DNA of 64,000 nucleotides from Kuschelorhynchus macadamiae (lineage: Eukaryota; Arthropoda; Insecta; Coleoptera; Curculionidae): assembly GCA_030620095.1 (NCBI GenBank), contig JAUTXW010002468.1, forward strand, positions 62,001-126,000, read 5' to 3'. How positions within the stretch are numbered: the stretch's first letter is position 1; each line of letters starts with the position of its first letter. Shown piece by piece: positions 9,952-24,985 of this stretch. A program made the position numbers and the translations under genes. The notes below the pieces were generated by a model, which ran no database searches, had not been told where the DNA came from, and saw only the letters and a program-made list of their open reading frames with translations.

Positions 9952-11202
9952 GTTTCAGAACTTTTAAATAGAAAGCCTGAGCCAGACAGCCGAGTTATGT
10001 CGCCCACCCCAGTGATCTCAAAATCAAACCAAAATGTAACCCACATCAATATTACTTCCCAAAGCTCTCCGGTATCAACTCATTCCAGCCATTCAGGAGA
10101 AATGCAAGTATTCCAAAAAGGACCTCAAGTGACAGCATTGATAGCTAGCGTAGCAAATGGTGATAAAGAAGGGATCACCATACGATCCAAGAGTAGTTTA
10201 TCTAATGTATCTAATACACATATTCCAGCACCGAGCCCTCAACCTGATTACAATAATCACAAACACCAAAAGCACAAGTCTTCGCGGAATGGTCTTAAAT
10301 CAACTCTAAAAGAGAGCTACGACCAGAGCGACAAAGTCACTTACAGAAAGCACCATCATCACCACAGAGAGAAGGACTATAATTCGGAGACAAATTTCAA
10401 TAGTGATCACCGTCCAAGTCGCAAGAACCTTGAACATAGGTATTCTGCAGATTTTTCCAAAACAAACTCCGAGAAAGACTATCGCAATTCTGATATTGTG
10501 GACCAGAGCTACAAAAAAGCGACTAAAATTATCCAAGAACTGACCCGCAGCAACAATGATACCAACTTATATGAGAAACATCGGCAAAGATGCATTACGG
10601 CTTCCGAAAAGTACAACGCAGATCTCCTAAAGCACTATAATGCTCGGAAATCTACTTCTGTTTTGGACTTTCGGTCTGAAGTACATATAGGTCCTAAATA
10701 TTGTGATTCCCGAAGCGTGGAAGAACTGGACGTACCAGAAAGTCCAACGAAGGCTATTAACAAACTGTTCAAAAAAGTTCAAACCACGAGAAGCGTCAAA
10801 TCTTTGGACTTCGATAGTGACTGCAACTCTACTTCAACGAGAAACGGGTACAAAAGTACTGACTATAACTCTGAAGTTGACAACAGTCGCAAGCATCCAC
10901 CATATCAGAACTATTACGATCACAATCCAAAACCAAGGCCGATGCCCCCTAAAAAACCTTTGAGATTGTCTTTACATAAAACGCACAGCCTTCAGTCCGT
11001 AGAATCTTCGAATACTCCTACGAAAAGTGAAATGCAGAACGGGAAAAGTGAATCCAGAAAACGAAATTACAAGGGTCGCACTCCAAGTTATTCGGTGGAA
11101 AAAAACGAAACTAAGGACGCTCCTGAATATAAAGATCAGGTTATGTGGAATTGCTATAGGAGAACTATGGATAATGGAATAGAACAAGGAACTTGGTGTT
11201 AA
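9952..11202 (+). CDS. Terminal coding exon of the PDZ / coiled-coil scaffold gene
   Basis: The acceptor GTTTGTTCCAG ends at 9951 and the frame opens VSELLNRKPEPDS, which continues the coiled coil of the 1569-1854 exon in phase 0. The exon adds 416 codons and stops at 11200-11202. It is Ser/Thr/Asn/Lys/His-rich and apparently disordered: a SSPVSTHSSHSG stretch, a histidine cluster (KHHHHHREKD), repeated SVKSLDFDSD / SVEELD-type words, and a proline-basic patch PKPRPMPPKKPLRLSL that could bind SH3-type domains (inference). The extreme C-terminus is EQGTWC. Low-complexity tails after PDZ domains are common in scaffolds that gather kinases or cytoskeletal regulators. Overlapping shorter frames on both strands are shadows. 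The upstream in-frame ATG at 9922 lies in the intron and is not the start. Confidence 0.85.
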   Translation, partial: VSELLNRKPEPDSRVMSPTPVISKSNQNVTHINITSQSSPVSTHSSHSGEMQVFQKGPQVTALIASVANGDKEGITIRSKSSLSNVSNTHIPAPSPQPDYNNHKHQKHKSSRNGLKSTLKESYDQSDKVTYRKHHHHHREKDYNSETNFNSDHRPSRKNLEHRYSADFSKTNSEKDYRNSDIVDQSYKKATKIIQELTRSNNDTNLYEKHRQRCITASEKYNADLLKHYNARKSTSVLDFRSEVHIGPKYCDSRSVEELDVPESPTKAINKLFKKVQTTRSVKSLDFDSDCNSTSTRNGYKSTDYNSEVDNSRKHPPYQNYYDHNPKPRPMPPKKPLRLSLHKTHSLQSVESSNTPTKSEMQNGKSESRKRNYKGRTPSYSVEKNETKDAPEYKDQVMWNCYRRTMDNGIEQGTWC

Positions 11203-15587
<4,385 letters not shown>

Positions 15588-15962
15588 AAAGGAGTTTTTA
15601 GTTGTTAAGCGACTTATTTTATTTAGGTAATAATATATTACGTGTCATATCTTTTTCTTGAGGTAAGCAAAATATTTTAGTTCTTACCAAAACTTTTATC
15701 ACTTCGTTTCCCAAATTTCAATTTTATATTCAGTTATATAGAAAACTGATTGTCGCTTTTTAATTGCTGCTAGACTGGTGACTTTTGTTTAATCTTGGTT
15801 AATTCCATTATCCATAATTATTCTCAATTATTCTTTTGTCAAAAGTTAATTATTGCATACTTGTAAAACCATTTGTTTGTTGAAAATATCAATGAAATTG
15901 ATATTTTTCATTGGTTAACTGTTAGATACATTCGCTGGTGGCAATAATTGAGGAGTTGTATC

Positions 15963-16757
15963 TAGAGACGTAGACATAAAATTCATTTTGGGGGGCCAAT
16001 TGGGGGCACAAATAGTTCTAGAGGGGCCTTTATACAGGGTCTGTCATGTCATTAATGTGTCAAAGGAGCATACTTTCCTACTAAATATTTTTTTACATTA
16101 ATGATGGATCGTGTAACAAATAATACGTCCCAATAAAATAATTAAAACGAATTTTCTACATTTAATTTAGGTTTTTGAATTAAATAACAAATTTTATACA
16201 AAAGTAACTTAGTTAAACACGTCTAAAGAAACATGTTTTTACACTTTTATTTAATGTACAGTTGTGGAAGTATTACTAAAACTAATAAAAAATAAACATG
16301 AGTAATATAAACCGTTAACTAAAATATACAAAAAAAACAATTCATAAAATTAAATTTATTCTTCACTTATTACTCTTTAAATTTCTATATTTTTTACCAA
16401 TGATAAAATAGCCAAGTTTGATAGTTTGTCATTTCCAATTCTATTTCTCAAAAATGATTTTATTATTCTTAAACAAGAGAAAGTTCGCTCACATGAAGCA
16501 CTAGAGACCGGGATTGTTACAGCGATTATTACTGTTTATATTTTCTTTGTTTTAATTAGGTAAGAGTCAGCTTATATTTGGCATTCTTACTAGTAGAAGA
16601 TATTTTGTGTTGTTGCGTTTTGAGTATTTTATTTGGTTAAAAATATTGTGCTTGTATGAGCGTACCATATAATATATTTAGACAGGCTAAGGGGGGGACC
16701 AGTGGGGGCCACAGAATGAAAAGGGGGTGCCGCGGCCCCCCTCTGTCTACGTCCCTG
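15963..16757 (-). mobile_element. hAT-superfamily remnant (ZMYM1-like) with 8-bp target duplication
   Basis: The right end on the minus strand reads CAGGGACGTAGACAG..GGGGGG; the left end reads TAGAGACGTAGACAT followed by GGGGGGCC, a decayed version of the same inverted repeat. The flanks GTTGTATC (15955-15962) and GTTGTACC (16758-16765) form an 8-bp target duplication with one mismatch, the hAT hallmark. A C-terminal transposase relic lies inside. At 795 bp it is a deletion derivative. Confidence 0.8.
16370..16510 (-). pseudogene. hAT transposase C-terminal (dimerisation) fragment
   Basis: The minus-strand text contains a RTFSCLRIIKSFLRN-like stretch followed by RIGNDKLSNLAIL, matching the hAT C-terminal dimerisation region (ERSFSxLRRIKxxLRxxxxxxRLSxLxLLSI) seen in ZMYM1-like and related proteins. 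Only this segment remains. The catalytic domain has been lost, so the element cannot encode active transposase. The fragment lies in the inward half of the 15963-16757 element, in the orientation expected from its ends. Confidence 0.65.
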
Positions 16758-16765
16758 GTTGTACC

Positions 16766-17140
16766 TCGATCACCCGAGGCAGTTTGCAGTTCGACTGATT
16801 GTAAGCTGCTGAATATAGAGCGCGTCCACCACATCGTCCATAAATGTTATTGAAGAAAAACATATAGAAAAAATACGCAATAAAACAATACAAAAAATAG
16901 TGTTGAACAGTCTCGGTAACCAGACGATCATTTCAAAAAAAAAATCAGTACAACTCTCTCACTTGCTGAAGAAATCTGGCTTAGTGTTTTAAATATATAG
17001 ATGCGAAAAGGTGAATAAAACATCAAAAACTGATGCTATACAGGCGCTTTATCAATACGTTCTTTTTTGTGCAGCGCTGTTTTATTACAGAAATAGTTCT
17101 CAATAATTAAAAAGCTATTCAATTGTATCTCTATCCAATT
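16766..17140. other. Intergenic sequence, no feature recognised
   Basis: No coding, RNA or repeat structure was recognised between the two hAT-like elements. Confidence 0.4.
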
Positions 17141-17344
17141 CAAGGCTAAATTGAAAGGTATGGAGGCCGCGGGGCAAAGAAGATGTGGCAGCCCCTAAAG
17201 TATTAACGTAGTACATGGTAGAGGTAAAAAACTCGTGAAATTAATTAATACCAACATGTAAAAATTTTAAAATTTGCGGGGGCACCTCTCGTGTGAAGGC
17301 TCCAGTGTTTCAGCCTCTGTTGATCTCCTTTAAATTCGGCCCTG
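17141..17344. mobile_element. Candidate short hAT-type MITE
   Basis: The left end CAAGGCTAAATTGAAAGG is approximately complemented by the right end, which reads CAGGGCCGAATTTAAAGG on the minus strand. The latter is the common CAGGGCCG start of hAT elements. The element would be about 204 bp with no coding capacity. I did not find a convincing 8-bp target duplication, so the boundaries are tentative. Confidence 0.4.
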
Positions 17345-17875
17345 GAACTTTTAGTCCATTGTTTAATTTTATTGTTGGACTTCTTAAATAAAAACAACCA
17401 AAGTCCATTCATAACTCCTATCACAAATCATTGAATGTTGTGATTCTAAGAGAGAAGTAAAGAAAAACCTAGACTCTAGTGAGTTGGGTGAAGAACAAAT
17501 AAAAACTATGAACACTGTTAATTGATTCTGCGGTTTAGAAAATGCTTAACCGGATGGGTGTTTTTGCAATAATTTTATCACTTTTTGTATAGGTAACAAA
17601 CGTTCTTGCATTACACATATATTTTATACAATATATAAGATATAAGATGAACGTGTGATTTTTTTGTCAAAAGTAAAGTAATATTTTAGACAATTTATCC
17701 GTAAATGATTTACTGTCTTAATAAAATAGCCATAATAGTTTGTGTTTTGTTATACGTATATATCCCAATCATTTTCCTTAAACTTTGCGATTTTAAATTA
17801 ATGATTTATTTTTTATGTTCCAAAGGAATAGTAGGTTGTGGACACGGTTGATATTATCAAAGTTGGTCTTGGCCA

Positions 17876-17902
17876 CCGAACATAAACATCGTTTATGTTC
17901 GG
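17876..17902. repeat. Perfect 12-bp hairpin
   Basis: CCGAACATAAAC, a 3-nt loop (ATC), then GTTTATGTTCGG. It could form a cruciform or an RNA hairpin. No flanking element was identified. Confidence 0.8.
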
Positions 17903-18176
17903 TTTCTTGGCGTAGTAAACAATTGCTTCATAACTCTTAACCAATCAGAACCTAACCGCACTTTAGGTTACATTTATGCTCGGACGTAATGCACAGTTTA
18001 CCCGTGTCACTGACAAAGATAGATAGATATACTATTACATGGGAAAGACAGAGACCCTTAAATAGATAAAATGCACATGGGGAATTTTGCAATAAATTAC
18101 GTTTTTTTAATACTTTCAAATGTGTACTATAAAAATAGATATTTATAAATACTAGTGTTTAATAGAAATCATATTT

Positions 18177-18275
18177 ATTATTTTTCTCAATTCAATAAAA
18201 CTTACATTAAATACTGAATACAAAGTCATTCATCAGTATTTAATGTAGGTGTTATTAAGTTGAGAAAAATAACAA
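18177..18275. repeat. ~40-bp inverted repeat with short loop
   Basis: The arm at 18177-18216 ('ttatttttctcaattcaata', 'acttacattaaatactga') is complemented at about 18233-18275 with a few mismatches, around a loop of about 16 nt. It is probably a foldback or MITE remnant. Confidence 0.75.
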
Positions 18276-19059
18276 ACATGATTTAGGAGGTTGAAGCAAA
18301 ATAATATTTTTAAAAATCAAATTAAAACAATTTATTTTTGAACAAAAAATATCTAATATAAGACATAAAGATAAAGAGATCTATAGATAGAGATATTTTC
18401 TAGATCTTCACGTTTCAGTTTTCATATTTTCTCAATTTCCTCGGTCTGTCTGTCTCTCTGTTCACAGCATAGCTAAAAACCGGTTGACTTCAAATTTTGG
18501 TTAAAAATTAGAGGTCAAATGAGGTTGACCTGATAACATTTTAATGACATGTTAAAAAAATATTATGAAAAAAACTACTTATACAATTTATCTCAAAATT
18601 ACGTTTTAGCGTCCCTAGATGCCAAAAAATATGTTTTATCAATTCCGTCTGTCTGCCGGTCTGTCTGTCCGTCAGTTCGCAGCACAACTTAAAAACTACC
18701 TCCCGTTTAACTTCAAATTTTCATAAAAAAAAATTAAGGGTTATATGGGGATGATCTGGTAATATTTTGGTAAAAATCAAGTAAGGCGAAAACAAAATGT
18801 CGGCCTAGTGAAATGTTAAAAAAATTATTATTAAAAAACAATTTATTCAATATATCTCAAATTTTGCACAAATATCAAGTATTATATTGTTATCAACTGG
18901 TAAAATTTTGGTCGGAATCCAAGTTGGCGGAAGAAAATGGCGGCATATTTAAATATTTAAAAATTCCGCCTGAAAAAACTACTTAATGGATTGATTTCAA
19001 ATTGTGCGTATAGCGATCAACTAGTAAAATTTATGAAAGGGGAAGGGCTGTGTGCACGT

Positions 19060-19880
19060 AGAGGTAAATAAATTGTGAAAATCTTTTCTTTGTATTTCGT
19101 GCAAATCAATTTATTAAAAACGTAGCAAAGCGCTTTCGGCTTTCGCCATCATCAGTGCCACCTGAAAGGAAGGAAATCACTTTCTTTAGTTTTCGATAAG
19201 TACTTAATGAAGAGAGTTACTAATGTAGAAGTGAAATTGAATAAGGACAAAGAAACTATGTAAAAAAGAGTAATTATGAAGGTAAATTGTATTAAGAAGC
19301 AATCTGTAATAATAATTCAATAAGTGATCTACTTACTTAGTCAAGTGTGCACAGGAAATAAATCCATAAAGTACCAAAAACAGTTAAAGCAGTAAACATT
19401 TAAATTGTAAGTTACATGTCAAATATATAACAAATCACATTTAAAACTTTTATAAAACAAGGGATCGCCCTCTTTTTAATTATAATTTCGTTCCAGTTAA
19501 GGCTGAAATGTGGTGGTCTCAAATAACAGAGTTTGAAGGTTAACCCTACAAGGAAAATTAGCCCTGTGAGGTTGGCAACCTATCAATATATTTAAAATTT
19601 AAACCTGTAGGAAAAGAAGTGTCAATGAAGAAGCAAATTTTAACCAAAATAATTAGAAAATTAATCAAATTGATTGTGGAAGGCCGTGGAAATATTTTAT
19701 ATTATTTGTATATATTGTAAATAAATTGTAAGAGATTCAAATCTTGTAAGGAACTATTAGGGGAAAATTTTCCTCAAGTATTTTAAGTTGGTCGTATTGA
19801 TGAAGCAGGGTTGGCTTCAGCGGAGTTGAAACCAACTTGTTTATAGAATTATAACTTAAACAGTTTTTAAATTTAATTTT
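19060..19880. mobile_element. Penelope-derived insert without coding sequence
   Basis: The insert breaks the degenerate repeat array. Its left end carries on the minus strand the CTGATGATGG..CGAAAGCC..GAAAG arrangement found at Penelope-like element ends. Near 19805-19845 a related plus-strand arrangement (TTGATGAAGCAGGG, then GAAACCAACTTG) may mark the other end in inverse orientation. No reverse transcriptase or GIY-YIG sequence was recognised, and boundaries are approximate. Confidence 0.4.
19122..19156 (-). ncRNA. Hammerhead-ribozyme-like core at a Penelope end
   Basis: On the minus strand the boxes occur in hammerhead order: CTGATGA (19155-19149), a GGC/GCC stem with a GAAA loop, GAAA (19137-19134), a 2-bp helix III (GC/GC), then UA at the predicted cleavage position (19124-19123). 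One U before helix II is unpaired or non-canonical. Helix I is not evident with adjacent sequence; in Penelope-like elements minimal hammerheads with very short helix III are known, which fits. Activity is untested. Confidence 0.45.
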
Positions 19881-20589
19881 GATTTAATAAAAGTATTATT
19901 ATTCCATTAAAATTGTTTAAATGGTAAAATTTAGTTACTAATTCAAGATGACGGAACAAAATGGCCACCAAATAAAATGTTTGCAATCGTGCAAAAATCA
20001 CCCTCTGAGGTTTTACATATCCTCACGTTTTACGGTCCCTAGATGCCAAAAAATGTGTTTTGTCAATTCCGTCGGTCCGTCTATCGGTTTGTCCGTCTGT
20101 CAATTCGAGGCATAGCTTAAAAACTACTTACCAGATTCAAATTTTAGTCAAAAATTAATGGTCATATGGGGAAATATTTTTGTAAAAACCAATATGGCGG
20201 AACAACGTTAAAAAAATTATTACTAAAAAAAATAATTATCTAACTTACATCAAATTTTGCAGAAAAATCAAGTGTGATAGAGAGATAACCTGGTAAAGTT
20301 ATGGTACGAATTTAAGATGGCGAAACAAAATGGCGGAAAAATAAACATTTTCAAAAATCAACGTAAGAAAATCTGGTCCAATTGACTTTAAATTTTGCAG
20401 AAAAATTAAATGTGTAACAAAATAGCGGTAGGTGTCAATGTAAAAACTACTTATTGAATTTATTTTAAATTATGCCCAAAAGTCAAGTGTGGCATAGGTA
20501 GAAAGAAACTGCTAAAATATTGGTAGGAATCCAATATGATGGAACAAAATGGCGCACAATAAAAATAAAGACAGTATATGTAACATGTA

Positions 20590-21760
20590 TATAATGTGAC
20601 TATGTACTGAACTGAATTGAGTCACACTTCACTATTCCTAACAAATCGAAAAAAATCATAACGCGGGAAGTTCCGGGTAAAGCAGATTTACAGATTGTTT
20701 TGCAAATATAATTTATTATTCGATTAACAATATTTTTTTCAAATTTAAAATCATCTTTGTGTAGTTTTATAAAAAAAAATGAGTTATTCAACATGTTTCT
20801 GTCAGGAAGAAGATGGCTTTGTCAACCCACGGAAAAAGGCTTTGCACCCAAGAAGGAATAGCATAAGAATGCATATATTTTGTGAAGCATCCAATGCTAG
20901 AGAAACTTGGGTTTTCTTGCCAAATAGCCAGCTGTATCCCAAGACCATCTTGTTCTGAACTATTTTCAGTACAGATTGAAAAAGTCGATGAGCAGGAAGT
21001 ATCTGTTGATGTTTGTAAAATATCATGCGAGCTCTTTAAATTTGATTCTTTGAGTTTAGAGAATTTAGATAAATCGAGCTATTTGGCAGTGACTTCGGTT
21101 CTCTCTCTTTTTTAGTTTTGAGGCAACCCTACCCTGTAAGAACTGTAGATTGTGGAGCCGTAATCTAAATCAAAATCACATTACGTAAGACCATGCCGTG
21201 ATCCATCCGATACCTCTAATACAGAAAAATCTTATTCCTATTATGGTATAAGATTGCAAAGAAATTTCGGGCCATAAAATGATCTAGTCTGGTATATTTG
21301 TTAGAATGAGGTTGTAAAGGAGTTTTGGAATATAATTATCAACAGGAGAACAACCACATGCCTACAAAGATACTCAAGTATGGTTTGTTTGTTCCAGTAA
21401 CAGATTTACTTTGAATAAAACATTTACATTTAGCATTAAGGCAAGTTCCAAGAATATTTTAATTCAACCGTTCAGAAAAAAGGAGAATGAATAAAGTAAA
21501 AAAAATGCTGAACAACAAACTATTATCAAAACAACAGGTAAAGTTTTAATTTAATAGATTTTTTTTAGTCAACGTTTCTTGCTTTTACTTTTTTATAAGG
21601 GTTGCAGGTTGCTGCTGAAAACATAGGAGATAGGAATGCATTGACTCTCAAGACTGTCAAGTAAATTTCAATGCTTGTTTTTAGATAGTAAGAAGATTTA
21701 AATTATCTTGAATACTAGCAACTGCTATGAGCATTTCAAAGAAGAATCCTTATAGTCTTC
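20590..21760. other. Intergenic sequence with an unassigned open stretch
   Basis: The plus-strand text at about 20790-21115 keeps two overlapping open frames (for example 20882-21115) with ordinary-looking composition, ending at a pyrimidine-rich 'ctctctctttttag'. I could not tie them to any protein. It may be a gene fragment or chance. The rest shows nothing recognisable. Confidence 0.3.
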
Positions 21761-21763
21761 GTT

Positions 21764-21769
21764 TTTATT
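21764..21769 (-). terminator. Candidate polyadenylation signal of the minus-strand gene
   Basis: AATAAA on the minus strand, 26 nt past the stop codon of the last exon (21795). It would give an unusually short 3' UTR, so a more distal site is also possible. Confidence 0.4.
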
Positions 21770-21794
21770 GTTTTTTCAAATACAACATTTCGAT

Positions 21795-22010
21795 TTATAA
21801 AAATACTTCAGGATAAGATGGTCTGTCTTTTTTGGCAGCATCTAACTTGTTTAAGCTCTTCAGAAAATTCTTAAAAGCGACAGAGCTACTAACCAATCTC
21901 TTCGGTTCGGTATCGTCTGAATCTGTGGTGTCCTCCATGCTTTCCGTTCTCTCCTTAATATTCCCCAGAAGCCGCGCCTTTTCTTGCATTTTTGATGCTA
22001 TAGCTTGAAT
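21795..22010 (-). CDS. Coiled-coil protein gene, exon 6 (last coding exon)
   Basis: The acceptor AATTTTTTAG (minus strand) ends at 22011 and the frame starts in phase 0 with IQAIASKMQEKARLLGNIK, continuing directly from ...NKQQFAK of the previous exon. It supplies residues 342-412 and the stop. The text is charged and partly helical (KARLLGNIKER), then acidic/Ser-rich (SMEDTTDSDDTEPKR), and ends FLKSLNKLDAAKKDRP..PEVFL. MEDTTDSDD echoes MENTTDSQN in the previous exon, hinting at an old internal duplication. The protein family is not recognised. Confidence 0.75.
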   Translation of the reverse strand: MQAIASKMQEKARLLGNIKERTESMEDTTDSDDTEPKRLVSSSVAFKNFLKSLNKLDAAKKDRPSYPEVFL

Positions 22011-22250
22011 CTAAAAAATTACAAATATATCAGCGTCGTGGACGGTAGGACTACCAATACAAGACATTCTTTGACCAAAATATCTTAAACCCGTTACGAA
22101 GTGTTTTGACCTTATGTATTTTCAAACAAATACACTGTGGTCAAAATTAAATTGGAACCTTTAGACTTTACTATTTTTCTTATTTTTGACCGAAGATGTT
22201 TTGATATGTTTAGTTGAATCATTTCTGATTTCTCCACTTATTTCTTTGTA
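22011..22250. other. Intron sequence, no feature recognised
   Basis: Plain AT-rich intron between the last exon and the solo mariner-type end at 22251. Confidence 0.5.
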
Positions 22251-22460
22251 CAGGGTGCGCCAAAAAATCGAATTTTTCTAAAACGTTGATTTTAAAGTTT
22301 TTTTTTGCATACTATTTTACAAAAATCAGGTGATTCCAATATTTCTACGATTTCATGTCATTGGTTTTCGGATAATGACCAGCAACTTGAGGATTTTGAT
22401 TGAATTAAATTTTTTATAGTTAATTTTTTAATTTAAGTCGCATGGGAGAGTTATTTGATG
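22251..22460 (+). repeat. Solo mariner-type terminal repeat
   Basis: It starts TA-CAGGGTGCGCC at 22249 and continues with the T-rich 'aaaaatcgaatttttct' type of sequence seen in the long terminal repeats of the other mariner-type elements. No opposite end or transposase was found nearby. Confidence 0.45.
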
Positions 22461-22732
22461 GGCCAAAAAATCTGTTTGTGTTTGTTGAATTAGGTAAGTG
22501 TTCTGAAATTTTAAAAATGTCAAAAAAAAGAGCAAAAAACAGGAATTATAAAATAATAATACATTTTTTATTTATTAGACTCGAGAAAATTGAACTTTAA
22601 ATTATTTAATTATAAAAAGTAAATAACATCAACGACAACCTTTTTAAAAGGTTTTCGTTTTAAATCATTCTTTATTTAAGAAATCATAGTTCTTGGCATT
22701 AGACCGTGTCAAATTGGAATTACTATCCGACG

Positions 22733-22763
22733 TTTCGCCTTCGACTGCACGAGGCATCTTCAG
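22733..22763 (-). ncRNA. Degenerate hammerhead-like motif at the Penelope end
   Basis: The minus strand reads CTGAAGA (22763-22757), a possible GCCU/AGGC helix II, then GAAAC immediately followed by GTC. The boxes and order match a hammerhead core, but helix III is essentially absent and helix I is not evident, so this is weaker than the motif at 19122-19156. Confidence 0.3.
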
Positions 22764-22822
22764 GGATCTTTACTCCACGAGATCTGAATACTGAATGAGC
22801 TCGAAGAGATTCAGGCGGGCTT

Positions 22823-24985
22823 TTATACCCGACTTGTGCTCGCCGAACCGTGACCCTGTGTTAAGATCGGTTTCCACGTGTGATGTAGACCGTAACCCGT
22901 ATCTCTATTGAAATTATTTGTATGTTTAAATATTTCAATAGATTCTCTAACTTTTCGTTTATAAAAACCTGGAATCGATGCTAGAACCTTGGTTTCCTTT
23001 ACATTTATGAAATGGCCAGTGTTATGCTGGTGTTCAGCTACAGCAGATTGAACAATTTGTTTCTTTTTAATACATCGTTCATGTTCCTTAAGTCCAGTTG
23101 ATATTGAGCGTCCTGTTTCTCTCACATACACTTCTCCACAGGAGCAAAGAATTTTATATACTCCTTCTGTTCGGAAAGGTACAAGATCTTTCGGGGATCG
23201 CAAGCATTGTCCAATCTTCTTATGTGTATGAAGATTGTACGTATGTTGGACCGCCGAAATAATCGTCCTATTTTTTCTGTAATGCCACGGATGTAGGGAA
23301 GAACAACACTACCTAATGGTAGCTCTTTATAATTCTCCTTTGGCGAAGTTGGTTTACTATATCTTTTAATTGAACGCGTAATATCTTCAGTGCAATAGCC
23401 ATTCCCTCTAAGAGCTTCGGTCAGTTTCGATGTTTCCGAATCTTGATCAGAAATCAAAATAGCTCTGAATAATTTCTTTTGTGTTGGATGGTGATGAGAA
23501 TTTGCGTTTAAGTATCTATTTGTATGAGTCGGTTTTCTATACACAGAATGTCCTGTATCATTTTCCTTCCTTTGAACACATACATCTAGAAAGGGAATTG
23601 TTCCATTAGATTCAATTTCCATCGTGAATTTGATATTATGATGTTGCTGATTAAGGTGGTCCAGAAATATGAGGAGATTATCCTGTCCATGAGGCCAAAC
23701 AACAAAAGTATCATCAACATATCTAAACCAGTGCTTCGGTTTTAGTGGAGCGGATGTTAAAGCAATATCCTCAAAGGCCTCTATAAAGATATTCGCTACC
23801 ACAGGTGATAGAGGAGATCCCACAGCTGCCTCTGAAGTTGGTCATAAAGTTCCTTGAAAAATGAAATAAGTAGATGTAAGACAAGCTTCCACTAGGTCTA
23901 TTAAGTTCTTATCAAGATTATTGCTATCCAGTATGTCTGATATAATGGAAATTGAGTCGTTGACAGGAACATTTGTGTAAAGTGATTCTACATCGAAACT
24001 GACCAAAATATCTTCCGGATCCAACTGGATTATCTTGAGTTTTCCCACGAAATGTGCAGAATTTTTAATAAAAGAATCTGTTTTTCCAGTAAATGGATTA
24101 AGAAAATTTGAAAGATATTTACCTAGTTTGTATGTGGGCGAGTCTATTGCACTGACGATCGGTCGAAGTGGTACGTTGTCCTTGTGTATCCTCGGAAGAC
24201 CGTAGAACCTGGGAGTCTTGGAGCTGCTTGCTTTTAATGATTTTTTCTCCGCTGGTGATAGACTGGATGTGTTGATCAAATTGGTAATGCGTCTTTCTAT
24301 TCTACTTGTGGGGTCTGCCTGCATAACCTTATAGGTGTTGTTGTCCAAAAGTTGAGTAACCTTTTCCACATATTCTGTTCTGTCCATGACGACTGTGGCG
24401 TTGCCTTTATCTGCTGGAAGTACTAGAATGTTTGCGTCTTCGTTTAAGGTCTTCATTGCTGTTTTTTCGGCTGCGGAAAGGTTCGACTTCGGTCGTTTTG
24501 AGTTTGTAATGATCTTCGCTGTCTTATATCTGACTTCATCGGCTTGTTCTACTGGTAATCTTCTGATTGCCGCTTCAACAGAAGATACTATACTAACTTG
24601 CGAAGTTTTGGCGCTTGGAAAGGACGGAAAGTTCTGCTTCGGATAACGGCTTCGATGACAGGTTGATAACTATGTTCTGCGGAAGTTTCACTGGATGTTT
24701 TCTGTTCAGGAGGGCTTCAAACTTCTTTTATTGCTTAAGTGTAACTTCTTGATGGATTTTTTCTGCCTGTGCGTTGGTAATGTTGTCCAAAGTTGTAAAT
24801 GTAGTTCTTTCTAGTCTAGAAGCTAATTTCAGATGAATTTCTAATAGTTTCCGGGCATTTGTATCTAAATCACGACGTGTTGCCTTAATCCTTTCTCTAA
24901 CTAATCCATTGCTAGCACGCTTATAAATATTCTTAGCAGTTCTAGACTTCGGCGGTTCAACATACGTACAATCTTCAAAACACAT
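22823..24985 (-). pseudogene. Penelope-like reverse transcriptase / GIY-YIG polyprotein, broken
   Basis: The N-terminal region (about 24980-24730) includes RTAKNIYKRASNGLVRERIK. A frameshift near 24600-24650 follows, then LPADKGNATVVMDRTEYV, PRFYGLPRIHK and RPIVSAIDSPTYKLGKYLS (24456-23842), and LVSFDVESLYTNVPV, which holds the first catalytic aspartate. A single TGA at about 23840 interrupts the frame just before GSPLSPVVANIF and FRYVDDTFVVW, with the catalytic DD (23823-23122). A further frameshift near 23160-23200 precedes the GIY-YIG domain (EGVYKILCSCGEVYVRETGR, where the usual G before ETGR is R). About four lesions separate it from an intact frame, so it is a fairly young dead copy. 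The enzyme family primes reverse transcription at nicked DNA. Confidence 0.85.

Larger units (their letters stand above)
18380..20580 (-). repeat. Degenerate interspersed repeat array (CGCCATTTTG family), copy 2
   Basis: This block carries the opposite strand of the family at 1-1140: AAAATGGCGG boxes, 'gtctgtctgtccgtc' tracts (18435, 18650, 20080), 'agcttaaaaactactt' and 'tcaaattttg'. The unit spacing is irregular, about 110-220 bp. It is interrupted at about 19060-19880 by Penelope-derived sequence. Confidence 0.65.
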
